From Ruegeria sp. ANG-R (lineage in GTDB: Bacteria > Pseudomonadota > Alphaproteobacteria > Rhodobacterales > Rhodobacteraceae), in the NCBI RefSeq assembly GCF_000813985.1, contig NZ_JWLJ01000006.1:1-64000 (forward strand): DNA of 64,000 nt. Direction: 5' to 3'. The stretch's first letter is position 1, and each line of letters begins with the position of its first letter. Shown one piece after another: positions 46,440 to 55,114 of the stretch. Below the pieces are notes generated by a model. It saw only the letters and a list, made by a program, of their open reading frames with translations, searched no databases and was not told the DNA's origin. Both the position numbers and the translations under genes were made by a program.

Positions 46440-48141
46440 TGGCGACCTTCAGAGGTTCCGCGCCTTCTTCCTGCAGAACGGCGTCGAGCCCGACCTCGAT
46501 CTTTTGACGGATGCGCTCGGGGTCGGCTTCACCGTCGGTGTCTTCGGGGTCGATGAAGGACAGGGCGCGTTTCCACTGGAACTCGGCCTCGCGGGCACGG
46601 CCCACGGCCCAGTAGACATCACCCAGATGGTCATTCACCACCGGATCGACCGGCATCAGCTCAACGGCGCGTTCCATGTGTTCAACCGCCTCGTCATAAC
46701 GGCCGAGGCGGAACAGAACCCAGCCCAGACTGTCGACGATATAACCACTGTCCGGACGCGCGGCGACCGCGCGCTCGATCATGCTCAGCGCCTCGTCCAG
46801 CTTCTCCTGCCGTTCGACCAGCGAGTATCCAAGGTAGTTCAGCACCTGCGGCTGATCGGGGTTCAACTCAAGCGCGCGACGAAAATCAGCCTCAGCCTTG
46901 TCCCAGTTCTTGAGGCGTTCGTGAGAAATCCCGCGGGCGTAATGCAGAAACCAGTTGCCGCCCCCACCCACTTCGGTCAAATCGATGGCCTTGTCATACG
47001 AGGCAACAGCTGCCGCATACTCCTCTTGCTGGCGCTGAAGATCTGCCAATGCCACATGCACACCGGGCAGATCAGGGCTCTGAGCGGTGAGATTTTGCAG
47101 CACTTCGGCAGCGGCCTCTTTCCGATCGGAACGGCTGAGCACCTCGGCGCGCCCAAGCTCGGCGGCATGATAATCGCTGCTGCCCGGAGGCACCTGGCGA
47201 TAGACATCGACGGCCAGATCGTATTGCTCGAGCCCGTCCAGCAGCTCAGCGCTCAGCAGGAGCGCGTCGATGTGATCAGGACGCAGGAAGGCAGCAACCC
47301 GGGCATAGAGCAGAACATAGTCTTGCGCAGCCTCAGCACTTAATGCCGCGCCCACGGTAAAGAACACCTCAGCCATACCGTCCTGGGCCGAGCCGACATG
47401 GGTAAAGGGCAGCGTTTCATCGGCTGAAAGGCGTTCCATATACCCGTCGATGGTCGGATCACTGCCCGCTGCGAACACATTCCTGAGGAATTCCAGCGCG
47501 TCCTCATTGCGATCTAGTTGCGACAGCACCTCGGCCCGCGCCAGCGCGGCCCGGCGCGAGAAACGCGCAACCACGTCATCGTCTGCGGAAAAAATAGCCT
47601 CAGCGCCCTCGAAATCCCCGACTGACGCCAGAGCCATAGCCTTGTGATAAAGCGCAAATTCTTTCAGACCGTCCTGCGTGGAAACAAGATCGAACTGCTC
47701 CATCGCCTTGGTCATGGCACCCTGGCCCATATGGGCCCATGCGATCATCAAGCCATCGACCAACGGGCCGACGCCCTGAGTTTCGGGATCGCGCGCAAGG
47801 AATTCATCCAGCTTTCCGTCGGCCACCAGATTGGCCGTGATCACCATACGGGCGGCCTGACTGGGCAGTTCATTTTCTTCGATGACTTCTGCGACGGTCA
47901 GCGCTCGATCGATTTCACCCAATGCCAGACGGGCAACAACAACGTTTTCCAGCAGCTTCGGGTTTTGGGGATCTGCGCGCAGCGCTTTGGCATAATACTG
48001 CTCGGCAGCTGGGTAATCGCTCTGATAAATAGCCTGTCGCCCTGCCAGATACGAACCCGATCCGGTATCCGAAACCGCGGGAAGCGCAATTGAAGAGCTG
48101 AGGATCGCGGCCAGGGCCGCGCGTCGAACCAGGGAAACCAC
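46429..48141 (-). CDS. Secreted TPR-repeat protein
   Basis: Encodes 570 residues from a GTG at 48141. A signal peptide (about 1-24, SSSIALPAVSD) is followed by tandem tetratricopeptide repeats, for example NPKLLENVVVARLALGEIDR and VLNYLGYSLVERQEKLDEAL. The protein is expected in the periplasm as a scaffold, perhaps in envelope assembly. The frame continues upstream to 48345, but those codons overlap etfD and lack conservation. AAGG lies about ten bases before the GTG; another start near 48237 is possible. Confidence 0.82.
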   Translation of the reverse strand: MVSLVRRAALAAILSSSIALPAVSDTGSGSYLAGRQAIYQSDYPAAEQYYAKALRADPQNPKLLENVVVARLALGEIDRALTVAEVIEENELPSQAARMVITANLVADGKLDEFLARDPETQGVGPLVDGLMIAWAHMGQGAMTKAMEQFDLVSTQDGLKEFALYHKAMALASVGDFEGAEAIFSADDDVVARFSRRAALARAEVLSQLDRNEDALEFLRNVFAAGSDPTIDGYMERLSADETLPFTHVGSAQDGMAEVFFTVGAALSAEAAQDYVLLYARVAAFLRPDHIDALLLSAELLDGLEQYDLAVDVYRQVPPGSSDYHAAELGRAEVLSRSDRKEAAAEVLQNLTAQSPDLPGVHVALADLQRQQEEYAAAVASYDKAIDLTEVGGGGNWFLHYARGISHERLKNWDKAEADFRRALELNPDQPQVLNYLGYSLVERQEKLDEALSMIERAVAARPDSGYIVDSLGWVLFRLGRYDEAVEHMERAVELMPVDPVVNDHLGDVYWAVGRAREAEFQWKRALSFIDPEDTDGEADPERIRQKIEVGLDAVLQEEGAEPLKVANEG

Positions 48142-48245
48142 TGATAATCTGCCTTGCTGTCGTTGACTGAACGACAAGCTAGGGCTTTGGCGTGCGAGAG
48201 GCAATGGCAGAGCCTTCACGACCCTGCCAGTGCCCATGTTCTTGC

Positions 48246-49892
48246 TTACATATTGGGGTAGTTCGGGCCATCGCCGCCCTGCGGTGTGGTCCAGGTGATG
48301 TTCTGGCTGGGGTCTTTGATGTCGCAGGTCTTGCAGTGAACGCAATTCTGGAAGTTGATGACGAATCGCGGACCGTCTTCATCCTCGACCATTTCATAGA
48401 CGCCTGCGGGGCAATACCGCTGCGCCGGTTCGTCGAACCTAGGCAGGTTGACCTTCACCGGAATCTCAGGGTCGGCCAGTTTCAGATGGCAAGGCTGGCT
48501 TTCCTCGTGGTTGGTGGCCGCAAACGATACGTTCGTCAGACGATCAAAGGACAGCGTGCCGTCGGGTTTCGGGTAGTCGATGGGCTTGTGTTTGCTGGCA
48601 TCTTCCGTCGATTCCGCGTCGTTCTTACCGTGGCCCAGCGTGCCCAGCAGCGAAAAGCCCAGCGTGTTGGTCCACATGTCCATACCACCCAGCACCAGCG
48701 AGGCGGTCAGGCCATACTTCGACCACAGCGGTTTGACGTTCCGCACCTTCTTCAGGTCCGTGCCGATGGCACCATCGCGCACATCAGCCTCATAGGCGGT
48801 CAGTTCATCACCCGAACGTTCGGCCTTGATGGCATCATACGCGGCCTCGGCCGCGGCTTTGCCCGACAGCATCGCATTGTGGTTGCCCTTGATGCGCGGC
48901 ACGTTGACCATACCCGCCGAACAGCCCAGCAGCGCCACGCCCGGAGCGACTAGCTTGGGCATCGATTGATAGCCGCCTTCGGTGATCGCTCGCGCCCCGT
49001 AAGCCACGCGCTTGCCGCCTTTCAGCAGCTCGGCCACCATCGGGTGATGCTTGAAGCGCTGGAATTCCATGTAGGGGTAAAGGTGCGGGTTCTTGTAGTT
49101 CAGGTGAACCACGAAGCCCACATAGACCTGATTGTTTTCAAGGTGATAAATGAACGACCCGCCACCCGCGTTGCTGCCCAGAGGCCAGCCCATTGTGTGC
49201 GTGACCGAGCCTTCTTTGTGCTTGGCTGGATCAATCTCCCAGATCTCTTTCATGCCGACGCCGTATTTCTGCGGCTCTTTGCCGGCTGACAGGTCGTACT
49301 TGGCGATGACTTCCTTGGACAACGATCCGCGCACGCCTTCCGACAGGAAGACATATTTGCCGTGCAGTTCCATCCCCGGCTCGGTGTTGGGGCCATAGGA
49401 CCCATCTGCTTCCAGCCCGAATACACCTGCGACGACACCTTTGACCTCGCCATTCTCGCCGTACACCAACTCGGAACAGGCCATGCCGGGGAAGATTTCC
49501 ACGCCCAGCTCTTCGGCCTGTTCGGCCATCCAGCGGCAGACATTGCCCATCGAGACGATGTAGTTGCCGTGGTTGTTCATCAGCGGCGGCATCGGGAAGT
49601 TGGGAATGCGGATCTGACCGGCCTCGCCCAGCATATAGAAATGATCTTCATGCACCGGCACGTTCAGAGGCGCGCCTTTTTCCTTCCAGTCCGGGATCAG
49701 AGCATCCAGCCCGCAAGGATCAAGAACCGCACCCGACAGGATATGCGCACCCACTTCCGAGCCCTTTTCCAGAACCACGACGTTCAGGTCGGCATCCAGC
49801 TGTTTCAGACGGATGGCCGCAGACAGACCCGCAGGGCCTGCACCCACGATCACCACGTCATATTCCATCGCTTCGCGTTCAATCTCGGCCAT
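48246..49892 (-). CDS. etfD: Electron transfer flavoprotein-ubiquinone oxidoreductase
   Basis: Encodes 548 residues. Passes electrons from ETF, reduced by acyl-CoA dehydrogenases, to ubiquinone. FAD motif VIVGAGPAGLSAAIRL at the start; the C-terminal ferredoxin-like part has the [4Fe-4S] cysteines in RYCPAGVYE and NCVHCKTCDIKDP. A membrane-contact hydrophobic region lies between. It provides the quinone link for the acyl-CoA dehydrogenase at 61877. GGAG precedes the ATG. Confidence 0.96.
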   Translation of the reverse strand: MAEIEREAMEYDVVIVGAGPAGLSAAIRLKQLDADLNVVVLEKGSEVGAHILSGAVLDPCGLDALIPDWKEKGAPLNVPVHEDHFYMLGEAGQIRIPNFPMPPLMNNHGNYIVSMGNVCRWMAEQAEELGVEIFPGMACSELVYGENGEVKGVVAGVFGLEADGSYGPNTEPGMELHGKYVFLSEGVRGSLSKEVIAKYDLSAGKEPQKYGVGMKEIWEIDPAKHKEGSVTHTMGWPLGSNAGGGSFIYHLENNQVYVGFVVHLNYKNPHLYPYMEFQRFKHHPMVAELLKGGKRVAYGARAITEGGYQSMPKLVAPGVALLGCSAGMVNVPRIKGNHNAMLSGKAAAEAAYDAIKAERSGDELTAYEADVRDGAIGTDLKKVRNVKPLWSKYGLTASLVLGGMDMWTNTLGFSLLGTLGHGKNDAESTEDASKHKPIDYPKPDGTLSFDRLTNVSFAATNHEESQPCHLKLADPEIPVKVNLPRFDEPAQRYCPAGVYEMVEDEDGPRFVINFQNCVHCKTCDIKDPSQNITWTTPQGGDGPNYPNM

Positions 49893-50028
49893 CGCGGGCT
49901 CCTTAGCTAACTTTCCGAATTGGCGCTTTCTTCATGCGGTCGGCGCAATATTGTTTCACGGCTGATTACATGGTCGGAAAGACTTTGGTCAATCGAAACA
50001 CGGCGTAACAATGCCGCTATTCGACACT

Positions 50029-50484
50029 TCACGCCTCTGGCGCGTCGCCCATCAGGTATCTGGGACCGCTACCATGGGATTTGGCCCTGTCATCTGGGTT
50101 ATACAGCGCGCATTTCGGCAGGCTGAGGCAACCGCATCCTATGCAGCCATCCAGATTGTCCCGTAACCGTATCAGCGTGTCGATTCGCTGATCCAGACGG
50201 GCGCGCAGGACCACGCTGATCTGCTGCCAATCCTTCGGCGTCGGTGTGCGATTTCCGGGCAGCTCCGACAACACCTCGCGGATTTCGGGCAAGGTCAGAC
50301 CGAATTGCTGCGCAATCATCACGAAACTCAGCCGTCGGATATCAGCGCGCTGATACCGCCGCTGCCCCCCGGCATTGCGCCATGGTGCGATCAAACCCTG
50401 CGCCTCGTAATACCGGATGGCCGAGACAGCCAACCCGGTACGCCGGGCCAGCGCCCCGATTGCCAGACCTTCGGAGACTGCCAT
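50029..50484 (-). CDS. soxR: Redox-sensitive transcriptional activator SoxR
   Basis: Encodes 151 residues, MerR family. Winged helix (IGALARRTGLAVSAIRYYEA), dimerisation helix, and the [2Fe-2S] cysteines Cys114, Cys117, Cys119 and Cys125 in CIGCGCLSLPKC. SoxR activates genes when its cluster is oxidised by redox-cycling compounds. The likely target is the divergent VOC gene, whose promoter carries a SoxR-box-like element. There is no soxS here, as expected outside enterics. Confidence 0.95.
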   Translation of the reverse strand: MAVSEGLAIGALARRTGLAVSAIRYYEAQGLIAPWRNAGGQRRYQRADIRRLSFVMIAQQFGLTLPEIREVLSELPGNRTPTPKDWQQISVVLRARLDQRIDTLIRLRDNLDGCIGCGCLSLPKCALYNPDDRAKSHGSGPRYLMGDAPEA

Positions 50485-50504
50485 AACACCTCCACAAAAT
50501 TTCC

Positions 50505-50535
50505 TTGACCTAAAGTTAGGTTTAGAAATTACGGT
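50505..50535 (+). promoter_or_regulatory. SoxR box within the VOC-gene promoter
   Basis: CCTAAAGTTAGGTTTAGA at 50509-50526 matches the E. coli SoxR box CCTCAAGTTAACTTGAGG at 13 of 18 positions. It overlaps TTGACC (50505-50510, -35-like) and is followed 19 bp later by TACGGT (50530-50535, weak -10). The overlong 19-bp spacer is the MerR-family hallmark. The promoter faces the VOC gene. Confidence 0.7.
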
Positions 50536-50571
50536 GAGTCGGGAGAAACCTCAAGGCACAAAGGAGACCCC

Positions 50572-50952
50572 ATGATGGCGACGCTTGAACATACCAACTT
50601 CACTGTCCGCGACCCGAAGGCATCCGCGGCATGGATGCAAGACGTCTTCGATTGGAAAACCCGCTGGGAAGGCCCGGCCATCGCCGGTGGTTACACGGTG
50701 CATGTGGGCAGCGCTCACACCTATCTGGCGCTCTATGCCCCCGGCGATCCTAAGCCATCGGGTGAAAGCAGCTACGACATCGTGGGCGGCCTGAACCATG
50801 TCGGCGTGTTGGTCGAGGATATTGACGCCACCGAAGAAAGAGTCCGCAAAGCGGGGTTTGAGCCGCATAACCATGCCGACTACGAGCCCGGTCGGCGGTT
50901 CTATTTCCGCGACGACAACGGCATCGAGTTCGAGGTGGTTCAGTATGATTGA
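50572..50952 (+). CDS. VOC (glyoxalase/bleomycin resistance) family protein
   Basis: Encodes 126 residues with two beta-alpha-beta-beta-beta modules (EHTNFTVRDPKASAAWMQDV and GLNHVGVLVEDIDATEERVR). The metal-binding histidine and glutamate positions seem present (His in LEHTNF and LNHVGV; Glu in GIEFEVV). VOC enzymes handle electrophiles, antibiotics or dioxygenase substrates; the SoxR box suggests a role in redox-drug or quinone defence. AGGAG precedes the ATG. Confidence 0.87.
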   Translation: MMATLEHTNFTVRDPKASAAWMQDVFDWKTRWEGPAIAGGYTVHVGSAHTYLALYAPGDPKPSGESSYDIVGGLNHVGVLVEDIDATEERVRKAGFEPHNHADYEPGRRFYFRDDNGIEFEVVQYD

Positions 50953-51049
50953 GATGTTATGGCTTGGGCACGATGCCAGCCGTTGGCGGCGCGGAGAGTT
51001 GCTGGGCCAGCGGCACCGGCGCAATCGCCCCCCTAAACGGCGGCGCTAA
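50945..51049 (+). CDS. Possible 34-residue arginine-rich peptide overlapping the VOC gene
   Basis: An ATG in the last codons of the VOC gene opens a frame of 34 residues: MIEMLWLGHDASRWRRGELL, then a tail of mostly Arg, Pro and Lys ending PPKRRR. The overlap would allow translational coupling. The basic tail could bind nucleic acid or membrane, but such tails also arise by chance in GC-rich DNA. I cannot tell whether it is real. Confidence 0.25.
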   Translation: MIEMLWLGHDASRWRRGELLGQRHRRNRPPKRRR

Positions 51050-51130
51050 GTTGCGAGTTTACTGACAACCCACGCGTCCCCTCTTGCAATTCACGCTCCA
51101 TTTGGGTCAGGTAATTGCCAACCCATCCTT

Positions 51131-51158
51131 CGCCCCGACGCTTTTGTGCGGCGGGGCG
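51131..51158 (+). other. Strong hairpin in the greA leader
   Basis: CGCCCCGACGC pairs with GCGGCGGGGCG (ten pairs and one A-G mismatch) around TTTTGT, ending 27 bases before the greA ATG. No T-run follows, so it is not a canonical terminator. It may end the VOC transcript weakly or act in the greA 5' leader. Confidence 0.55.
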
Positions 51159-51185
51159 TAACATTTATGCGTGGACGACAAGACT

Positions 51186-51656
51186 ATGGAAAAGATCCCC
51201 ATGACGCCCTCGGGCAATGCCGCGCTCGAGGCAGAGCTGAAGAACCTGAAATCCGTCGAGCGCCCGGCGATCATCGAGGCGATTGCCTCGGCCCGCGAAC
51301 TCGGTGACCTCAAAGAGAACGCGGAATACCACTCGGCCCGTGAAAAGCAGGGCTTCATCGAGGGGCGCATCAAAGAGCTTGAAGGCATCCTTTCGCTGGC
51401 CGACGTTATCGATCCGGCGAAACTGTCGGGTGCGATCAAGTTCGGTGCCAAAGTGACGCTGGTCGATGAGGATACCGACGAAGAAAAGACCTGGCAGATC
51501 GTGGGTGAGTATGAGGCCAATATTGAAAATGGCCTTCTGAACATCAAATCCCCCATCGCCCGCGCCCTGATCGGCAAGGAAGAAGGCGACAGCGTCGAGG
51601 TTCGCACCCCCGGCGGTGTGCGGTCCTACGAAGTTTTGAGTATCGAATACGCCTGA
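51186..51656 (+). CDS. greA: Transcription elongation factor GreA
   Basis: Encodes 156 residues. Stimulates transcript cleavage by backtracked RNA polymerase. The N-terminal coiled coil starts [20 protein letters not shown] and carries the acidic tip region [20 protein letters not shown]; the C-terminal FKBP-like domain ends [13 protein letters not shown]. The ATG at 51186 gives the usual length; a GTG five codons upstream exists. The next gene starts 15 bases after the stop. Confidence 0.95.
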   Translation: MEKIPMTPSGNAALEAELKNLKSVERPAIIEAIASARELGDLKENAEYHSAREKQGFIEGRIKELEGILSLADVIDPAKLSGAIKFGAKVTLVDEDTDEEKTWQIVGEYEANIENGLLNIKSPIARALIGKEEGDSVEVRTPGGVRSYEVLSIEYA

Positions 51657-51670
51657 CCGGAGCGTTTATC

Positions 51671-52663
51671 ATGTCGGGTTCTGAACCTGAGCAGGAAACC
51701 GAAAAACCGACCTCGCTGGGGATCTACGACCGCCCCGCACACCGCTCGGTCACCGAGATCGAGATCGCGGCCGTAGTGCTCAGCCTGATCTGGCTGGTGG
51801 TGTCGGTGGTATTTCTGGTGCTGCCCGGAGCGCAACAGGGCGGGTTCATCGTCACATTTCTGGCGGTGTTCATGCCGGTGGCGATGATCTGGGTCGCAAC
51901 CCTTGCGATGCGCGCCAGCCGTGTGATGCGCGAGGAAAGCGCCCGCCTGCAGACCGCAATCGATGCGATCCGCAACAGCTATGTGGTCCAACAACAACGC
52001 GCCGCCAGCACGTATGAGCCGACGGTGGGCAAGAAATTGGATGAAATCGCCGAAAGCGCAAAAAAGACTGAAAGCGCGCTGGCGACATTTTCGACCAATC
52101 GCAGTGAACCTGCACGTGTCAACAAGCCCTCATCGGTACCCGCTAACCAGACTTCGCTGGAACTCGGTACTTCCGCAGAAGAAATTGCGCCCCCGTTGCC
52201 CACAGACATCTTTATCCGGGCGCTGAACTTCCCCGAGACACAAAGCGATGAAGCGGGTTTCGACGCGCTGCGTCTTGCATTGAAAGACCGTAAGACATCG
52301 CAGCTTGTGCAGGCCTCACAGGATGTTCTGACTCTGCTCAGTCAGGAAGGCATCTATATGGACGATCTGCGTCCGGACATGGCCCGCCCCGAGGTCTGGC
52401 GGCAATTTGCGCAGGGCGCACGCGGTCGGTCGGTGGCCGCGTTGGGCGGCATTCGGGATCGGTCTTCGCTGGCACTGACAGCGGCACGGATGAAACAGGA
52501 CCCTATATTTCGAGACGCGGTACACCATTTTCTGCGGCGTTTCGACCGGATGATCGTCGAATTCGAACCCGAGGCTACCGATGCCGAGCTGTCGGCTCTA
52601 GGCGAGACCCGCACGGCACGCGCCTTTATGCTGCTGGGACGCGTGACAGGGACGTTCGACTGA
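51671..52663 (+). CDS. Conserved membrane protein, alphaproteobacterial, unknown function
   Basis: Encodes 330 residues. Two membrane helices near the N-terminus (about 32-52 and 58-78) are followed by a probable coiled coil (SARLQTAIDAIRNSYVVQQQ) and a helical C-terminal domain (about 175-330). I do not recognise a named family. It is likely co-transcribed with greA, 15 bases downstream. Function unknown. Confidence 0.8.
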   Translation: MSGSEPEQETEKPTSLGIYDRPAHRSVTEIEIAAVVLSLIWLVVSVVFLVLPGAQQGGFIVTFLAVFMPVAMIWVATLAMRASRVMREESARLQTAIDAIRNSYVVQQQRAASTYEPTVGKKLDEIAESAKKTESALATFSTNRSEPARVNKPSSVPANQTSLELGTSAEEIAPPLPTDIFIRALNFPETQSDEAGFDALRLALKDRKTSQLVQASQDVLTLLSQEGIYMDDLRPDMARPEVWRQFAQGARGRSVAALGGIRDRSSLALTAARMKQDPIFRDAVHHFLRRFDRMIVEFEPEATDAELSALGETRTARAFMLLGRVTGTFD

Positions 52664-52707
52664 GGCGCTTTCAACCGAAGGGGAAGGCCGCGCTCTTCAA
52701 GCCAAAC

Positions 52708-53973
52708 TCAAAGCCCGAAACTTCCATAAGGGATAAAACGCACCGGATCGCCCGGTTTTATTTCACGCGCCCCGTCTTGGATCTCGACCAGCCCTTCGGC
52801 CCAGCTCAGCCCGCTGATCCGGCCGGACCCTTCCGAATGGAACACCTCTGCGCGCCCCTCGCGGATACGGGCCCGCAGGTATTCGCGACGGCCCGGTTTC
52901 TTGCGCTTCTCGAACGCGGCGGGCACGTCGAATCCCATCGGCTCCTGCCAGCCTGCGCCGGCCATCAGGCTCAGCGCGGGGTGCGCAAAGATCAATGTGC
53001 AGACCATCGCCGCCACCGGATTTCCCGGCAAACCAAACACGGGTGTATGATTCCACATCCCCAGCGCCAAGGGGCGCCCGGGTTTCAACGCGATGCGCCA
53101 TTCCTGCATCGCGCCGGCTTCACTCAGCAACGCTGAGACGTGATCTTCGTCGCCCGCAGAAGCCCCGCCACTGGTCAGGATCACATCTACCTGCTGCGCC
53201 GCTTGATCCAGATGCAGTTTCAGCGCCGCGCGGTCATCCGCCGCGCACCCCAGATCAACCGCGTCGAATCCGATCCTTCTGACCAAAGACAGCAGCATCG
53301 GTCGGTTGGCATCGTATATCTGCCCCGGCCCGGCGGTGTCACCTGGTTCAACCAGTTCATCTCCGGTCGACAAAATCCCGACGCGCAACGCCTTGCGCGC
53401 GGATATTTCGGCCACACCAACCGCCGACAGAAGCGCCAGGTCGGCGGGCGTCAATCGTCGTCCGGCAGGCAAGGCCAACGCGCCTTCCGTCACATCTTCG
53501 CCCGCTTTCCGCGTGTTCGCCCCCTGTTTCAACGGGCCTCGGAACGCAATGTGACCCTGATCCAAGGTCACATCCTCTTCCAGTATGACCGTATCGACAC
53601 CCTCTGGCAGCGCAGCCCCGGTCAGTACGCGCACGGCATGGCCCCGCGGAACGTCGCCGCTGAATGGAACCCCCGCAGCCGCCCGGCCCTCGACCAGGGG
53701 CAGAACGCAGGGGCCATCGGGCGCGGGTCCGGAAAACCCGTATCCATCCACCGCCGTGTTGGGCTGCGGCGGGTTCGACCGTTTGGCTGATACATCCGCT
53801 GCCAGTATGCGACCGGCGGCCTGCATCAGCGGCACAGTCTCGACCCCTGTCACGACGGTCAATCTATCTTTCAACAGCGCCAAGGCTTCGTCGACCGGCG
53901 TCCAGTTCACCCCGGCAGGCAAGGCAAAACAATCATTGCGCAGGGGCGGAGGTGCGATATCAGGCTTGCTCAT
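52708..53973 (-). CDS. moeA: Molybdopterin molybdenumtransferase
   Basis: Encodes 421 residues. Inserts molybdate into adenylylated molybdopterin. Domain III carries LTSGGASAGDEDHV and the GNPVAAMVC loop; domain IV is at the C-terminus (about 340-421). It is the last of fdhD-mobA-mobB-moeA, whose overlaps indicate one operon for making and loading bis-MGD-type cofactors. The start overlaps the mobB stop (ATGA). Confidence 0.94.
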   Translation of the reverse strand: MSKPDIAPPPLRNDCFALPAGVNWTPVDEALALLKDRLTVVTGVETVPLMQAAGRILAADVSAKRSNPPQPNTAVDGYGFSGPAPDGPCVLPLVEGRAAAGVPFSGDVPRGHAVRVLTGAALPEGVDTVILEEDVTLDQGHIAFRGPLKQGANTRKAGEDVTEGALALPAGRRLTPADLALLSAVGVAEISARKALRVGILSTGDELVEPGDTAGPGQIYDANRPMLLSLVRRIGFDAVDLGCAADDRAALKLHLDQAAQQVDVILTSGGASAGDEDHVSALLSEAGAMQEWRIALKPGRPLALGMWNHTPVFGLPGNPVAAMVCTLIFAHPALSLMAGAGWQEPMGFDVPAAFEKRKKPGRREYLRARIREGRAEVFHSEGSGRISGLSWAEGLVEIQDGAREIKPGDPVRFIPYGSFGL

Positions 53974-54461
53974 AATCCGACCTCCCCGAGGATGAAATCT
54001 GCAATGGCAATCGTATCGTTCAGATCGAACACCGGGCGATCCAGTTCCACGGGGGTATCACTGGCGACGGCACGTATCGTGTCATCCCTGGTGGCGATCA
54101 GAGGATTGCCGGGTTCGGCGCGATAAGCCTCGACCTTTGGGTGACCCTCGCGCTTGAACCCTTCGATCAACACCAGATCGACAGGGGACAAACGGGCCAG
54201 CAGCGCATCCAGTGTCGGCTCTGGCGCGCCACGCAACTCCTGCATCAGGGCGACGCGCTGGCCCGATGCCAGCAGCACTTCGGAAGCGCCCGCGACACGA
54301 TGCCGGTGGCTGTCTGTGCCCGGCTGATCGACATCGACGCTGTGATGGGCGTGTTTGACAGTTGAAACGGTAAAGCCGCGCCCCGTGATCTCGGCCACCA
54401 GACGTTCCATCAACCCGGTTTTGCCTGCGTTCTTCCAACCCGTGACGCCATAAACTCTCAT
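53970..54461 (-). CDS. mobB: Molybdopterin-guanine dinucleotide biosynthesis protein MobB
   Basis: Encodes 163 residues. The P-loop GWKNAGKTGLMERL is a nonstandard Walker A as in MobB, a GTP-binding accessory that assists MobA. VSTVKHAHHSVDVDQPGTDS and LVLIEGFKREGHPK are family motifs. It overlaps mobA and moeA by four bases on each side. Confidence 0.93.
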   Translation of the reverse strand: MRVYGVTGWKNAGKTGLMERLVAEITGRGFTVSTVKHAHHSVDVDQPGTDSHRHRVAGASEVLLASGQRVALMQELRGAPEPTLDALLARLSPVDLVLIEGFKREGHPKVEAYRAEPGNPLIATRDDTIRAVASDTPVELDRPVFDLNDTIAIADFILGEVGL

Positions 54462-55114
54462 GCCAGCTCCAACAGGATTTCGGCGCGCGTCAGATCTTCG
54501 GGTGTGTTAACGTTGAAGAACGGGTCAAAAGGCTCGGTCGAGAACAACGCCTCGCGCCCATCATGTTTGTCGGTCCACAGGACGACCTTGCGTAATCCGT
54601 CGTTCAACGCCGCCCGCAAATCATCACGCAGCGCGACAGGCCAGAGACCGAATGTGGGGTGTCGATTAACCCGCTTGCTGCCGCCCGATTTCAACGCCTC
54701 CTCCCCCGAGCGGGGCGTGGTGGCCAGAACCAGCGGATGTGTCTGCCCTTCGGAGGCGCGTACCAATTGCGTCACCAGATCACACGGAAAGAACGGCGTA
54801 TCTGCAGCGGCGGTTACGATACTGTGGGCGCCCTGCCCGGCAGCCCAATCGAGCCCGGCCAGAACACCGGCCAGCGGCCCTGCAAACCCTTCGATGGAAT
54901 CCGAGATCACAGGCAGGCCCAAATCCTCAAACCGCGCGGGCTCGCCATTCGCATTCAGCGCCAAGCCATCGACCTGAGGGCGCAACCGATCGATCACGCG
55001 GCTCAACAAGCTCTGCTCGCCAATCCGTAACAGGCCCTTGTCGCCTCCGCCCATGCGGGTAGCGAGGCCTCCGGCTAGAATAACGCCCAACGGCTTTTGC
55101 ATTTGCTCAGCCAT
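54458..55114 (-). CDS. mobA: Molybdenum cofactor guanylyltransferase
   Basis: Encodes 218 residues. Adds GMP to molybdopterin to form the MGD cofactor. Nucleotidyltransferase signature LAGGLATRMGGGDKGLL near the start and AAADTPFFPCDLV for the metal-binding aspartate. The ATG at 55114 overlaps the fdhD stop by eight bases; an ATG four codons later would also fit. Formate dehydrogenase, a bis-MGD enzyme, is the likely client because fdhD is next door. Confidence 0.93.
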   Translation of the reverse strand: MAEQMQKPLGVILAGGLATRMGGGDKGLLRIGEQSLLSRVIDRLRPQVDGLALNANGEPARFEDLGLPVISDSIEGFAGPLAGVLAGLDWAAGQGAHSIVTAAADTPFFPCDLVTQLVRASEGQTHPLVLATTPRSGEEALKSGGSKRVNRHPTFGLWPVALRDDLRAALNDGLRKVVLWTDKHDGREALFSTEPFDPFFNVNTPEDLTRAEILLELA

